Assembly: GCA_965214795.1 (NCBI GenBank)
Contig: OZ243976.1
Span: forward strand, 2,108,001-2,172,000
Source of the DNA: JAJDXW01 sp965214795
GTDB taxonomy: Bacteria > Pseudomonadota > Gammaproteobacteria > HK1
DNA length: 64,000 nucleotides
Direction: 5' to 3'
The stretch's first letter is position 1. Each line of letters starts with the position of its first letter. Under the pieces are notes generated by a model that ran no database searches, had not been told where the DNA came from, and worked only from the letters and a program-made list of their open reading frames with translations. This document shows positions 7,591 through 16,057 of this stretch, piece by piece. Position numbers and translations under genes: made by a program.

Positions 7591-9282
7591 CTACTTCGGC
7601 GGCCCGAAGGCGGCCGCGATCTCGCGCAGCTCGTACTTCCGGATCTTGCCGCTCGGGGTGCGTGGCATCTCGTCGATGATCTCGAGGCGCTCGGGCCAAT
7701 ACTGCTTCGCGAGCTGCTGCGCCTCGAGATGGCGCTGCATGGACTCGAAGTCGAGGGTCTCCCCGGGGCGAAGGGTCACGAAGAGGCAGCCCCGCTCCCC
7801 CAGGCGCGGGTCGGGCATCGCGACGATGGCGGCATCGCGCACCGCGCGGTGCCGGTAGAGGAGCTCCTCCACCTCGACGACGGGCACGTTCTCCCCGCCC
7901 CGAATGATGATGTCCTTCGCGCGGCTGGTGATCCGGATATAGCCGCTCTCGTCCATGGTCGCGATGTCGCCGGTGTCGAACCAACCGTCCTCGTCGGTGG
8001 CGAATGCCTCCGGCCGCTTGAGGTAGCCGACGAAGTTCGCCGCCCCCCGGGCCTGGAGGTCGCCGGGGACGCCGGGCGGGGCGGGCCGGCGCTCGGCATC
8101 CACCACCCGCACCTCCATCCCGTCCCACGGCCCTCCGTCGGTCCCGAAGACCTTCTCCGGCGGGTCGTCCGGCAGGGTGCAGGTGACGAGCCCGCTCTCG
8201 CTCATCCCCCAGCCCGCGACGACGCTCGCCCCGAGGCGCTCCGTCGCGGTCTGCACGAGCACCCGGGGAACCGGTGCGCCGGCGGTCGCGAAGATCTCGA
8301 GCGAAGCGGTCGGGTAGCGTTCGAGGGCCTCGGTGTGGGCGAGGTCGGCGACGAACGGGGTCGCCCCGATCGTGAACGTGACCTGCTCGTCGTGGATGAT
8401 GCGGGCCGCCGTCGCCGGGTCCCAGACGTCCTGCAGCACGGTCCGCGCGCCGATCCGGATGGGCATCAGGAGTCCGTAGAGGTACCCGGTCTGGTGGGCG
8501 AGCGGCGACGCCATGAGCACGATCGTGTCGGAGGAGAGGGCGAGCCGGGTGGGGCCGATCCCGACGCAGGCGGCAAGCGTGTTGCTCGTGTGCATCACCC
8601 CCTTCGGCTGCCCGGTGGTGCCCGAGGTGTAGCAGATCTCGATGAGTTCGTTCGGGTCGACCCGCCGCTCGTCGAAGAGCGCCCGGGTGTCGATCTCGTC
8701 CTCCCAGCGCTCCTCGAGAAAGGTGGACTCGAAGCCGTTCTCGCCCTCGCCGCCCAGCACGAAGACGTGCTCGAGGGCGGGGAGCTTGCCGCGCAGCCCG
8801 TCGATCATCGGCTCGTATTCGAAGCCGCGGAAGACGCGGGGAATGAAGAGGGCCCGGGTCTCCGCGAACGAGAGCATGAACTCGAGCTCGCGGGCCCGGA
8901 AGATCGGCATCAGGGGGTTGGAGATCGCTCCGATCCGCACGCAGGCGAGGTGCAGGGCCACGAACTCCCACCAGTTCGGGAGCTGGAATGCCACCACGTC
9001 CCCCTTGGCGATGCCGTGGGCGGCGAGCCCCGCCCCGATCCGGCGCGAGAGCCGGTCGACGTCGCGGTACGAGAGGGAGGCGCGGGCGCCGCTCTCCGCC
9101 CGGTAGCCGGTGACGAAGACCTTGTCCGGGTAGCTGCGCAGGGCCTCGTCGAGGTAGTCGCCGGCGGTGCGGTTCGGCCAGTGCCCGGCGGCGGTCGCGG
9201 CCTCGACCCGCTCCCGGGTGAGCATGACGCACCGATCGTCACGGCCTGCGTGGTCTGCCCGACCGGTGCTCGTCGCGTCCAT
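7591..9282 (-). CDS. AMP-forming acyl-CoA synthetase (cyclohexanecarboxylate-CoA ligase-like)
   Basis: 563 residues. The adenylate-forming signature YTSGTTGQPKG is at residues 218-228; the hinge region TGDIATMDESGYIRITSR and RAKDIIIRGGENV follow, and the catalytic C-terminal lysine is in PSGKIRKYEL (Lys about 546). The enzyme activates a carboxylic acid as acyl-AMP and transfers it to CoA in the cytoplasm. The N-terminal WPNRTAGDYLDEAL motif resembles the alicyclic/aromatic acid ligase branch (AliA-like), but the substrate is not determined. Translation could start at the annotated ATG at 9282 or at an internal ATG 19 codons in (MLTRERVEAA). The gene shares orientation with the upstream MFS transporter, 245 bp away. 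Confidence 0.92.
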   Translation of the reverse strand: MDATSTGRADHAGRDDRCVMLTRERVEAATAAGHWPNRTAGDYLDEALRSYPDKVFVTGYRAESGARASLSYRDVDRLSRRIGAGLAAHGIAKGDVVAFQLPNWWEFVALHLACVRIGAISNPLMPIFRARELEFMLSFAETRALFIPRVFRGFEYEPMIDGLRGKLPALEHVFVLGGEGENGFESTFLEERWEDEIDTRALFDERRVDPNELIEICYTSGTTGQPKGVMHTSNTLAACVGIGPTRLALSSDTIVLMASPLAHQTGYLYGLLMPIRIGARTVLQDVWDPATAARIIHDEQVTFTIGATPFVADLAHTEALERYPTASLEIFATAGAPVPRVLVQTATERLGASVVAGWGMSESGLVTCTLPDDPPEKVFGTDGGPWDGMEVRVVDAERRPAPPGVPGDLQARGAANFVGYLKRPEAFATDEDGWFDTGDIATMDESGYIRITSRAKDIIIRGGENVPVVEVEELLYRHRAVRDAAIVAMPDPRLGERGCLFVTLRPGETLDFESMQRHLEAQQLAKQYWPERLEIIDEMPRTPSGKIRKYELREIAAAFGPPK

Positions 9283-9527
9283 CGCTCTTCACTCCCTTGC
9301 TCGCCGCCGGCAAGGCTCGGCGGGGGAGTGTACCCCCGGGCGGGTCGGGCGGGTCCGTGCCGAGAGAGGGAGGGCGCGGAGGGCGTCAGCGGAGGGGGAT
9401 GCGGAAGGCGCGGGCGAGGGGGGAGGCAGCGAGGCCGGTCCCGAGGGAAAGGGGTGGGCTTCGGGCGGCCCCGTTTGGCCTGCGGGAGGGGCGCCCGCCC
9501 CTCTCCCCCTCGGGGTGCCTCGCGCGC

Positions 9528-10805
9528 TCAGGCCTGCTGGGGGGCGACGCGAAGCCGCGGCTGCGGCTCCCGGATCGGCCAATGCAGGGCTGCCGCCACC
9601 ACCCCGAGGACGACCGCGACCCACCACACGATGTCGTAGCTCCCCGTCGCGTCGTAGACGTAGCCGCCGAGCCACGCGCCGAGGAAGCTCCCGAGCTGGT
9701 GGCCGAAGAAGACCAGCCCGAACAGGGTCGCGAGGTACCGGATGCCGAAAAGCTGGGCCACGAGGGCGGTGGTGAGCGGGACCGTCGAGAGCCACATGAG
9801 CCCGATCGTGAAGGAGAAGATGAGCACGCTGACCTCGCTCACCGGGCTGAGGACGAAGGCGGCGATGACCACCGCCCGCCCGAAGTAGAGCCCGGACAGA
9901 ACCGTGCGCTTGCGATACCGCTCGCCCAGCATGCCGGCGATGATGGAGCCGAGGATGTTGCCGATCGCGATGACCGAGATGCTGACCGCGGCGAGGTTGG
10001 GCGAGAGCCCCGCGTCGCCGATGAAGGCGGGCAGGTGGGTCTGGATGAAGATGACGTGGAAGCCGCAGACGAAGAATCCTCCGCTCAGGTACCAGAAGCC
10101 GTCGTTGCGCCCGGCGTTGCGGATCGCCCGCGTCATGGACTGCTCGTCGAGCGGCGACGCCGCCGTGGAGGGTGGGGAGGGCGTACCGTCGCGGCCCGGC
10201 CCGGCGCGGCCCTGGCGGCCGGCGAAGGCCGCGGCGAGGGGCACGAGCAACCCGCTTGCGGCTGCGGCCACGAGGAGGGCCCACCCCCAGCCGCCACTCG
10301 TGATGAGGAACTGCACGCCGTGGACCACCGTCGCCTGCCCGAGCGCGCCGGCCGAGCCGGCGATCCCGAGGAAGAGGCTCCGCCTCGATTCGGGGACGGA
10401 GCGCCCGACCACCGCGAGCATGATCGGGATGCCGGTCCCGGACATCGCGATGCCGATGAGCACCCCCCCGTTCACCGCGAAGTCGAGGGGCTCGGAGGAA
10501 AAGGAGATGAGGAAGAGCCCCACCGCGTAGAGCCCTGCGCTCACCGCGATCACCCGGCGATCCCCGAACCGGTCCGCGTACGCGCCGGCGAACGGCTGCG
10601 CAGCCCCCCAGACGAAGTTCTGGATGGCGAGGGCGAGGGAGAACGACTCGCGGCTCCACCCCAGGTCGGTGGTCATGGGCACGAGGAGGAGGCCGAAGCT
10701 CGTCCGGACCCCGTTTCCGACGAGCAGGATCACGCTCGCGCAGGCGAGCACGATGATCGCGCGACGCAGGTTTGCCGCGGTGTGATCCGATTGCGTCATG
10801 GCCAT
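9528..10805 (-). CDS. Major facilitator superfamily transporter
   Basis: 425 residues with about twelve hydrophobic helices in two sets of six, separated by a central charged loop (GRQGRAGPGRDGTPSP). The MFS loop-2 signature appears as GAYADRFGDRRV. Transporters of this branch (monocarboxylate/oxalate-formate type, LVGNGVRTSFGLLLVPM) usually move organic anions across the inner membrane; the substrate is unknown. Two start codons two residues apart (10805, 10799) are possible. It is co-oriented with the acyl-CoA ligase, suggesting uptake of the ligase's acid substrate. About 155 bp of its 5' end and upstream region are duplicated at 20310-20466. Confidence 0.9.
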   Translation of the reverse strand: MAMTQSDHTAANLRRAIIVLACASVILLVGNGVRTSFGLLLVPMTTDLGWSRESFSLALAIQNFVWGAAQPFAGAYADRFGDRRVIAVSAGLYAVGLFLISFSSEPLDFAVNGGVLIGIAMSGTGIPIMLAVVGRSVPESRRSLFLGIAGSAGALGQATVVHGVQFLITSGGWGWALLVAAAASGLLVPLAAAFAGRQGRAGPGRDGTPSPPSTAASPLDEQSMTRAIRNAGRNDGFWYLSGGFFVCGFHVIFIQTHLPAFIGDAGLSPNLAAVSISVIAIGNILGSIIAGMLGERYRKRTVLSGLYFGRAVVIAAFVLSPVSEVSVLIFSFTIGLMWLSTVPLTTALVAQLFGIRYLATLFGLVFFGHQLGSFLGAWLGGYVYDATGSYDIVWWVAVVLGVVAAALHWPIREPQPRLRVAPQQA

Positions 10806-10902
10806 GCCGGCGCGACTCCGTTCCCGTGTCCGGGGGGCGCGAAGGCGAGCCCGTCGGGATGGTCCGCGCCGGTGAGGGGGTTGCAGCCACCCATTCTAAC
10901 CC
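10746..10902. repeat. Duplicated 5' end and upstream region of the MFS gene (copy 1)
   Basis: Bases 10746-10902 match 20310-20466 with roughly ten mismatches. The duplicated segment covers the first ~20 codons of the MFS gene and about 100 bp of its upstream region, which forms part of the 353-bp divergent promoter region shared with the DUF1989 gene. The rest of that gap holds nothing I recognise. Confidence 0.85.
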
Positions 10903-11158
10903 GTCCGACCCGGAGATCCCGGAGCGCGGCCCTGCGCCTCCGGCAATTTTCATTTTCCCGAGGCCCGAACCGACACCCGGACGACGAATGCGCTCCCCGA
11001 TTGCCTGCCGAACCGGCCCGGTTCACCCGTCGCCGGACAAGAAACGAGCCCTGCCGCGCCTCGCAATCGGGATTGCGGCGGGCCTGACGCATCCCGTCCG
11101 CGCGGTACACTGGGAGCCGGCCGGAGATGCCGACGGGGGTCGAGACGTGGGAGAGCTG

Positions 11159-11770
11159 ATGCGGATCCCGCCCGGGCACGGCCGGGCGGTGCGAGTCGAG
11201 ACCGGCGAACGGGTGCGCCTCGTCAATACCCACGGAACCCAGGTCGTGGACGCATGGGCGTTCAACGCCTACGACCTTCGCGAGTTCATGTCGATGGAGG
11301 CGACCCGGGTGTGGAACGGCCGCATCAACGTGGTCGCGGGCGATGTCTTCGCAACCAACCAGCGCCGGCCGATCCTCACCCTCGAGGAAGACACCAGTCC
11401 GGGGGTCCACGATACCCTGATGTCCGCCTGCGACCGCTACCGCTACGACCTCCTCGGCTGCGAGGGCTACCACCGCAACTGCCAGGACAACATGGTCGAG
11501 GGGCTCTCGGAGCTCGGCGTGACCCCGCCGTTCAAGGTCTCCGGCTCCTGGAACGTCTTCATGAACATCCCGGTGGGCGAGGACCGGAATACGCTCGAGT
11601 TCCGCCCGACCGTATGCTCCCCCGGGGACTACATCGTACTGCGGGCGGAGATGGACTGCTTCGTCGTCTTCTCCTCCTGTCCGCAGGACATCCTCCCCAT
11701 CAACGGCGCGGGCGGTCAACCGCCCCGCGAGGCTCACTTCGAAGTCCTCGCGGAAGGCGGCGGCGGGTAG
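11159..11770 (+). CDS. DUF1989 / urea-carboxylase-associated family protein
   Basis: 203 residues from ATG at 11159, preceded by GGGAGAG. The protein has the DUF1989 pattern: IPPGHGRAVRVETGERVRLV at the start, a histidine-containing loop NTHGTQVVDAWAFN, CEGYHRNCQDNM, and the conserved end VFSSCPQDILPINGAG. Members are encoded next to urea carboxylase, aminomethyltransferase or amine-degradation genes; cysteine and histidine residues suggest a metal or redox site, but the reaction is not established. Here it sits in a region with hydantoinase and N-carbamoylsarcosine-amidase-like genes, which fits nitrogen-compound breakdown. A GTG four codons upstream is an alternative start. Confidence 0.85.
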   Translation: MRIPPGHGRAVRVETGERVRLVNTHGTQVVDAWAFNAYDLREFMSMEATRVWNGRINVVAGDVFATNQRRPILTLEEDTSPGVHDTLMSACDRYRYDLLGCEGYHRNCQDNMVEGLSELGVTPPFKVSGSWNVFMNIPVGEDRNTLEFRPTVCSPGDYIVLRAEMDCFVVFSSCPQDILPINGAGGQPPREAHFEVLAEGGGG

Positions 11771-11828
11771 AGCGGGGCGGGGCCGCTCGCTCCCGCATTG
11801 CGGTCGCGCGACCGGGCCGGGCTTCCGA

Positions 11829-11869
11829 CCGTGGCGCTGGTCCCTGTCGGCGGTGTCCCGGCCGCCGGT
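11829..11869. repeat. 41-bp segment shared with the caspase-array intergenic regions
   Basis: The 41 bases starting CCGTGGCGCTGGTCCCTG at 11829 recur with two differences at 46839-46879 and 51144-51184, directly before the -35 box of the caspase-like genes. It shows that the FitAB locus here and the caspase array share a duplication history. Confidence 0.7.
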
Positions 11870-11916
11870 GACACCGGGTGGGAAGCCGGGTGGGAAGCCG
11901 GGTTGCCGCACGCGGC

Positions 11917-11930
11917 GATTGCATGCAATC
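11917..11930. promoter_or_regulatory. Palindromic operator candidate upstream of fitA (copy 1)
   Basis: GATTGCATGCAATC is a perfect 14-base palindrome 31 bases before the fitA start. The identical palindrome precedes fitA copy 2 at 50088-50101. FitA-type ribbon-helix-helix antitoxins bind inverted repeats in their own promoter, so autoregulation is the likely role. Confidence 0.55.
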
Positions 11931-11961
11931 ATCTAGCGGTGAAAGGGAGTGGGAGACTGCC

Positions 11962-12207
11962 GTGGCCAGCATCACAATTCGCAAGCTGTCCGAGGAATCG
12001 AAGGAACGGCTCCGCCGGCGCGCCGAACGAAGCGGCCGTAGTCTCGAAGCCCTCGTGCGTTCGATCCTCGATCAGGCGGCGGCCAGCGACGAGCCCCCCC
12101 GGTCACCGAGGTTTCCACACGATCTCATGGCTGTCATCGAGCCGGGAGAGGACATCGAACCGCACCTGCGCTCCCACGATCAGCCGCAGCCGCCGGTCGA
12201 GCCGTGA
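11962..12207 (+). CDS. fitA: FitA-like ribbon-helix-helix antitoxin
   Basis: 81 residues starting at GTG 11962; the second copy in this window has ATG at exactly this codon, and GGGAGTGGGAGA lies just upstream. Residues 2-40 (ASITIRKLSEESKERLRRRA, then GRSLEALVRSILDQ) form the ribbon-helix-helix DNA-binding fold; the acidic/proline-rich C-terminus would wrap the toxin. It overlaps fitB by four bases (GTGA), the usual translational coupling of such modules. Known members neutralise a PIN-domain RNase and repress their own promoter. Confidence 0.88.
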   Translation: MASITIRKLSEESKERLRRRAERSGRSLEALVRSILDQAAASDEPPRSPRFPHDLMAVIEPGEDIEPHLRSHDQPQPPVEP

Positions 12208-12635
12208 TCCTTCTCGACACGAACGTATTGTCCGAGCTGACCCGGCCGAGGCCGTCGCCCGAGGTCATCGCATGGCTCGAAGGGAACGAACCCTTTCTCG
12301 CGTTGCCTGCGATCGTGCTCGCAGAATTGCGGTACGGGATTGCACGGTTGCCGGCCGGCCGGAGGCGGTCGAGTCTCCTGAAATTCTGGAACATGATCCG
12401 TGACCGCTTTCGCGGACGCATCTTCCCGTTCGACGAACGTGCGGCCGAAGCCTACGGAGATCTGGCCGCGGCGGCCGACCGTGCCGGAACCCCCGTCAAT
12501 GTCGCCGACGGGCAGATTGCGGCCATCGCCCTCGTGCACGGGATGAACGTTGCGACCCGCGATATCGGTGACTTCGAGGTTTCGGGAGTGCCTCTGATCA
12601 ATCCCTGGAACTTCACCTTGGCACAGGGTTCGTAA
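12204..12635 (+). CDS. fitB: FitB/VapC-type PIN-domain ribonuclease toxin
   Basis: 143 residues from GTG 12204. The PIN acidic cluster is complete: Asp5 (LLDTNVLSE), Glu41 (LAELRYG), Asp102 (NVADGQIAA) and Asp120 (ATRDIGDF). The enzyme is a Mg2+-dependent endoribonuclease held inactive by the upstream FitA. Near-identical toxins occur at 46067 and 50375, with the main difference that this copy has GTP/GVP variants at a few positions. It lies away from the caspase array but shares upstream sequence with it. Confidence 0.9.
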   Translation: MILLDTNVLSELTRPRPSPEVIAWLEGNEPFLALPAIVLAELRYGIARLPAGRRRSSLLKFWNMIRDRFRGRIFPFDERAAEAYGDLAAAADRAGTPVNVADGQIAAIALVHGMNVATRDIGDFEVSGVPLINPWNFTLAQGS

Positions 12636-12724
12636 TCTCGGGGTTCACGGCGAATCTGCGCGCCGCATCGAGTGATGGGCTACACTCGCGAGCCTTCCGC
12701 GTCCCGGCAACAGGAGAGATCGGC

Positions 12725-13489
12725 ATGGCTGACGCCATCGCGGTGTTCTGGCAACCCCACTGAACCAGTTGTCTCCGGGTAAAGGAGTACCTCTCGGTCC
12801 GTGGGATCGAGTTCGAATCGGTCAACGTTCTGGAAGACGAGGGGGGGCTCGCGCGGCTGAGGGCGCTCGGCGCCCGTTCGGTTCCGGTCGTGTCCCGCGG
12901 GAAGGACTTCGTCTTCGCGCAGGTCATCAAGGATGTCGTCGACTTCCTCGGTCTCGCCGACGACACCCGGCCGGAGCTTTCCCCGGCCGAGCTCGCCGCC
13001 CGCTACCGGCGGGTCCTCGAGACCGCCGTGCGCCTCACCCGGCAGATGCCGGACGGGGAGCTCGCGAACGAGCTTCCGAACCGCCCCCGCTCGTGGCGGG
13101 TGCTGATGCACCACCTGTTCCAGATCCCGAACGCCTTTCTCGACATGGACGAGTCAGGGACCCCCATGCGCTACGAGGATCTGACCGCCCCGCCCCCCGA
13201 CGACATGCGCTCGAGCGCCCGGATCGCCGAGTTTGGCGAACGGACGCGGGAGCGCTTCGACCGCTGGTGGGAGGCCGTTTCCGGCGAGGACTTCGAGCGC
13301 GAGCTCAAGGTCTACTTCGGCGCCACCAGCCGGCACGAGATGCTCGAGCGCACGGTCTGGCACACGACCCAGCACGTGCGGCAGCTCGCGTCGCTGCTGG
13401 AGCAGGCGGGGGTCCAACCGGACGCGCCGCTCTCCGCCGCCGACATCGCGGGCCTGCCGCTCACCGACAAGGTGTGGGACGAGACGTGA
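12725..13489 (+). CDS. Glutaredoxin-DinB fusion with in-frame TGA at the redox-active cysteine (candidate selenoprotein)
   Basis: 254 codons. ATG at 12725 has a strong AGGAGA 7 bases upstream. Codons 1-12 read MADAIAVFWQPH; codon 13 is TGA (12761-12763); codons 14 on read TSCLRVKEYLSVRGIEFESV in the same frame, with no indel. In this family the motif is CxxC (e.g. W-Q-P-x-C-x-x-C), so TGA replaces the first cysteine, giving U/stop13-T-S-C16. Residues 1-75 are a glutaredoxin fold with the cis-proline segment ARSVPVVSRG; residues ~85-250 are a DinB four-helix metal-hydrolase-like domain with His-containing HHLFQIPN and WHTTQHVRQL. Directly after TGA, CTCC (12773-12776), loop GGGTAAA and GGAG (12784-12787) can form a small hairpin with G in the loop, as in bacterial SECIS elements. 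Either Sec is inserted, or this is a one-base TGC-to-TGA nonsense mutation or sequencing error. Confidence 0.8.
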
Positions 13490-13606
13490 CCACTGCCAGC
13501 CTCCGGCGCGGGGCGCGGAGGCGCCCGCCACCGCGGGCATCGGGCGGCGCACGCTCCCACCTCCGGCACGTGGGATGGCCGTCGGATGGCGAACCGCGAC
13601 CGCCCT

Positions 13607-13668
13607 CCTGATGGAAGGATGGAAGGAAGGATGAGAACAGGGAAGGATGGCAACAGGGACAGGGGAGG
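13607..13668. repeat. GGAAGGAT-type simple repeats before the amidase gene
   Basis: The stretch contains repeated GGAAGGATGG / GGAAGGAAGG / GGGAAGGATGG / GGGGAGGATG units. Each resembles a Shine-Dalgarno core and the last one serves the gene starting at 13675. It looks like slippage-driven amplification of a ribosome-binding segment. Confidence 0.5.
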
Positions 13669-13674
13669 ATGAGC

Positions 13675-14337
13675 ATGAAGGAAATCAACGGGCAGCAGGA
13701 CTTCTACGACAGCATCGGCTTCAGCGACCGGATCGGCTTCGGTGACCGCCCTGCGGTGCTGGTGATCGACATGTGCCGCGGGATCACCGAGCGAAGCTAC
13801 AAGATGTTCATCGACATGGACGAGCACATACCCCGGATCCAGGCGATCCTGACCGCCGCCCGTGCGGTCGGTGCGCCCGTCGTGTTCACGACCGTGGCCT
13901 ACCATCCCGACCTCTCCGACGCCGGGATGTTCGGCCGCAAGTCACCCCTCGTGCGGGACCTCCTCCACGGCTCCGAACGGGTGGAGATCGATCTTCGCCT
14001 CGCCGTGGAGGATTCCGATCACCTGCTCGTCAAGAAGATGCCGAGCGCGTTCCACGGCACCCACCTGCACGCCATGCTGACCGGGCTCCGGGTCGACACC
14101 ACCATCGTGGTCGGCAACTCCACGAGCGGCTGCGTGCGCGCCACTGTCTGCGACGCGGTGTCGAACGGGTTCCGGCCCATCGTTCCGAAGGATTGCGTGG
14201 CGGACCGGGTGCCGCTCTCCCACGAGGTCAATCTCTTCGACATCGATGCCAAGTACGCGGACGTGGTGACGAGCGAGGAGGTGCTTGCCTACCTCGCCCG
14301 CATCGCGGGCCCCGCCCGTGCCCGGGCCGTCGGCTGA
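13675..14337 (+). CDS. Isochorismatase-like amidohydrolase, N-carbamoylsarcosine amidase-like
   Basis: 220 residues. ATG 13675 is preferred over ATG 13669 because the AGGGGAGG site would be too close to the latter. The catalytic triad of the isochorismatase-like hydrolases is present: Asp32 (LVIDMCRG), Lys121 (LLVKKMPSAFHGT) and Cys153 (NSTSGCVRATVCD). Spacing and motifs resemble N-carbamoylsarcosine amidohydrolase, which splits N-carbamoylsarcosine into sarcosine, CO2 and ammonia in creatinine/N-methylhydantoin breakdown. The HyuAB genes 8-10 kb away could provide the preceding step. Other family activities (nicotinamidase, maleamate amidase, ureidoacrylate hydrolysis) cannot be excluded. 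It directly precedes the ABC transporter operon, probably co-transcribed (42-bp gap). Confidence 0.85.
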   Translation: MKEINGQQDFYDSIGFSDRIGFGDRPAVLVIDMCRGITERSYKMFIDMDEHIPRIQAILTAARAVGAPVVFTTVAYHPDLSDAGMFGRKSPLVRDLLHGSERVEIDLRLAVEDSDHLLVKKMPSAFHGTHLHAMLTGLRVDTTIVVGNSTSGCVRATVCDAVSNGFRPIVPKDCVADRVPLSHEVNLFDIDAKYADVVTSEEVLAYLARIAGPARARAVG

Positions 14338-14379
14338 TCCCATCCGGCTGATCCCATCATCAACGTGAAGGCAACGAAC

Positions 14380-15960
14380 ATGAACCAGACTCTTTCCCGT
14401 GCCACCCGCCCGTGCGCGAACCTCGTTTCGCGCCGGCGGCTCCTTTCGCTTGTGGCGGGCGCGGTTCTCGCGGCCGGTCTCGCCGGCTCCGGCCTGCCGC
14501 TGGAGGCGGCGGCGGCGGCCGAGCTCCGAGTCCGGATCGGATCCGACATCGGCACCCTCGACCCGGCCCGCATCTTCGGCATCGAGAATCAGACCGTCGC
14601 AGGGCACATCTACAATGGACTGGTCAAGTACGATCAAGCCACCAACGAGATCCGGCCGGACCTCGCCACCGAGTGGAGCACGTCGGACGACGGGCTCGCC
14701 TACACGTTCAAGCTCCGCGACGGCGTCAAGTGGCACAACGGCTACGGGATGCTCACCGCTGACGACGTCAAATTCTCCCTGGAACGGGTCCTCGACCCGG
14801 ATACGAAGAGCCGCTACCGGGGCCAGCTCGAGGGCGTGAAATCCGTCGAGGCGCCGGATCCGTTCACGGTGGTCGTCAACCTCGAATCCCCCAATGCGGG
14901 GCTCCTCAACAAGCTGACGGCGTTCAATCAGGGGTGGATCGTCTCGCGCAAGGCAGTGACCGAGATCGGCGACGAGCAGTACAAGCTGAAGCCGGTCGGC
15001 ACGGGGCCGTTCGTCTTCGATAGCTGGACGGCCGGCAGCCAGGCCCGGATCGTGGCCAACCCGGACTACTTCGAGGGGGCGCCGGCAGTGGACTCGGTGG
15101 TGTTCCGGATCATCAAGGATGAGACGGCGGCCGCCATCGCGCTGGAGAACCGGGAGATCGACATCTTCTTCGCCCTCCAGCAGCCGCCCGTCATCGATCG
15201 GCTTCGCAACGCGGACTCGATCACGGTGCTCGACCGCCCCGCCAACCACACCATCAACTTGGTCCTGAACTCCACCGTCGCGCCGCTCGGCGACGTCCGG
15301 GTGCGCAAGGCCATCGCCTACGGGATCAACCGCCAGGCGATCATCGACGGCTACTTCAAGGGCACCAAGGCGACCGGGCACAGCGTGCTCACCTCGTCGT
15401 TCCCGCAGTACACCGAAGAGGTGCCGCAGTATCCGTATGATCCGGAGAAGGCGAGGGCGCTGCTCGCCGAGGCGGGAGCGGAGGGCTTCACCCTCGAGCT
15501 CGTGACGGTCGGGCTCAGCCCTTACGACCAGCTCGTGGTGCCGATGGCGAGCGACCTCGACAAGGTCGGCATCCGGACCAGGATCACGGTGCTCGAGCGC
15601 GGCGCTTACCTTCAGGCCCGCACGAAGGGCGACATCATGACCTGCATCACCGGGGTGGTGGGGCCGCCGGACCCCGATTCGCCGCTCGTGACCCTGTACG
15701 CGACCAAGTCGTTCCCGCCCGGGCTCAATACCGCGCGTTACGACCAGGTAGACGATCTGCTGGCGAAGGCCGCCACGGAGCAGGACGAGGCCGCCCGCAC
15801 CGGGATCTATCGGGAGATCCTGAGCAAGACGATGGAGGACGTTCCGGTTCTGCCCCTCTACGGAGATCGGCTGTTCCTCGCTCACGGCAACCACGTGCAG
15901 GGGCTGGTGCAGAATTCCCTCTTCACCGTCAACACCTACGGGGTGTCGCTCGGGGAGTAG
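14380..15960 (+). CDS. ABC transporter substrate-binding protein, family 5 (dipeptide/oligopeptide type)
   Basis: 526 residues; ATG 14380 has GAAGG 8 bases upstream (GTG 14365 is an in-frame alternative). The N-terminus carries a twin-arginine-like signal (SRRRLLSLVAG at 17-27) followed by a hydrophobic core and an alanine-rich cleavage region, so export by Tat or Sec is likely. The mature part has the SBP_bac_5 pattern: IGTLDPARI, LVKYDQATNEIRPDLA, LRDGVKWHNG and the cluster-5 core VRKAIAYGINRQAII. It would deliver peptides, amides or opine-like compounds to the permeases encoded next. The gene starts a five-gene transport operon after the amidase gene. Confidence 0.92.
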   Translation: MNQTLSRATRPCANLVSRRRLLSLVAGAVLAAGLAGSGLPLEAAAAAELRVRIGSDIGTLDPARIFGIENQTVAGHIYNGLVKYDQATNEIRPDLATEWSTSDDGLAYTFKLRDGVKWHNGYGMLTADDVKFSLERVLDPDTKSRYRGQLEGVKSVEAPDPFTVVVNLESPNAGLLNKLTAFNQGWIVSRKAVTEIGDEQYKLKPVGTGPFVFDSWTAGSQARIVANPDYFEGAPAVDSVVFRIIKDETAAAIALENREIDIFFALQQPPVIDRLRNADSITVLDRPANHTINLVLNSTVAPLGDVRVRKAIAYGINRQAIIDGYFKGTKATGHSVLTSSFPQYTEEVPQYPYDPEKARALLAEAGAEGFTLELVTVGLSPYDQLVVPMASDLDKVGIRTRITVLERGAYLQARTKGDIMTCITGVVGPPDPDSPLVTLYATKSFPPGLNTARYDQVDDLLAKAATEQDEAARTGIYREILSKTMEDVPVLPLYGDRLFLAHGNHVQGLVQNSLFTVNTYGVSLGE

Positions 15961-15974
15961 CCCTCCCCGGATAG

Positions 15975-16021
15975 CCGCCTTCGGAGGCGGTCCCCGGCCG
16001 GCCTCAGCGAGGAGGCCGGGG
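15975..16021 (+). terminator. Two hairpins after the binding-protein gene
   Basis: CCGCCT-TCGG-AGGCGG (15975-15990) is a compact stem with a UUCG-type tetraloop, immediately followed by CCCCGGCC (15992-15999) pairing with GGCCGGGG (16014-16021). No T-run follows. Such structures after the binding-protein gene commonly stabilise its mRNA or partially terminate, giving more binding protein than permease; that role is inferred. Confidence 0.55.
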
Positions 16022-16057
16022 ATCGCCCGCCCGCCCGCCCGGTTCAAGGGACCGCCC

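Noticed and set aside
3527..9232. A 1901-codon open frame on the minus strand
   Set aside because: It overlaps hyuA, the Uma2 gene and the acyl-CoA ligase in other frames; its translation is Arg/Gly/Pro-rich shadow sequence typical of GC-rich DNA.
12769..13611. 280-codon plus-strand frame overlapping the glutaredoxin-DinB gene
   Set aside because: Arginine/proline-rich shadow in another frame; the glutaredoxin-DinB frame has the family motifs and the ribosome-binding site.
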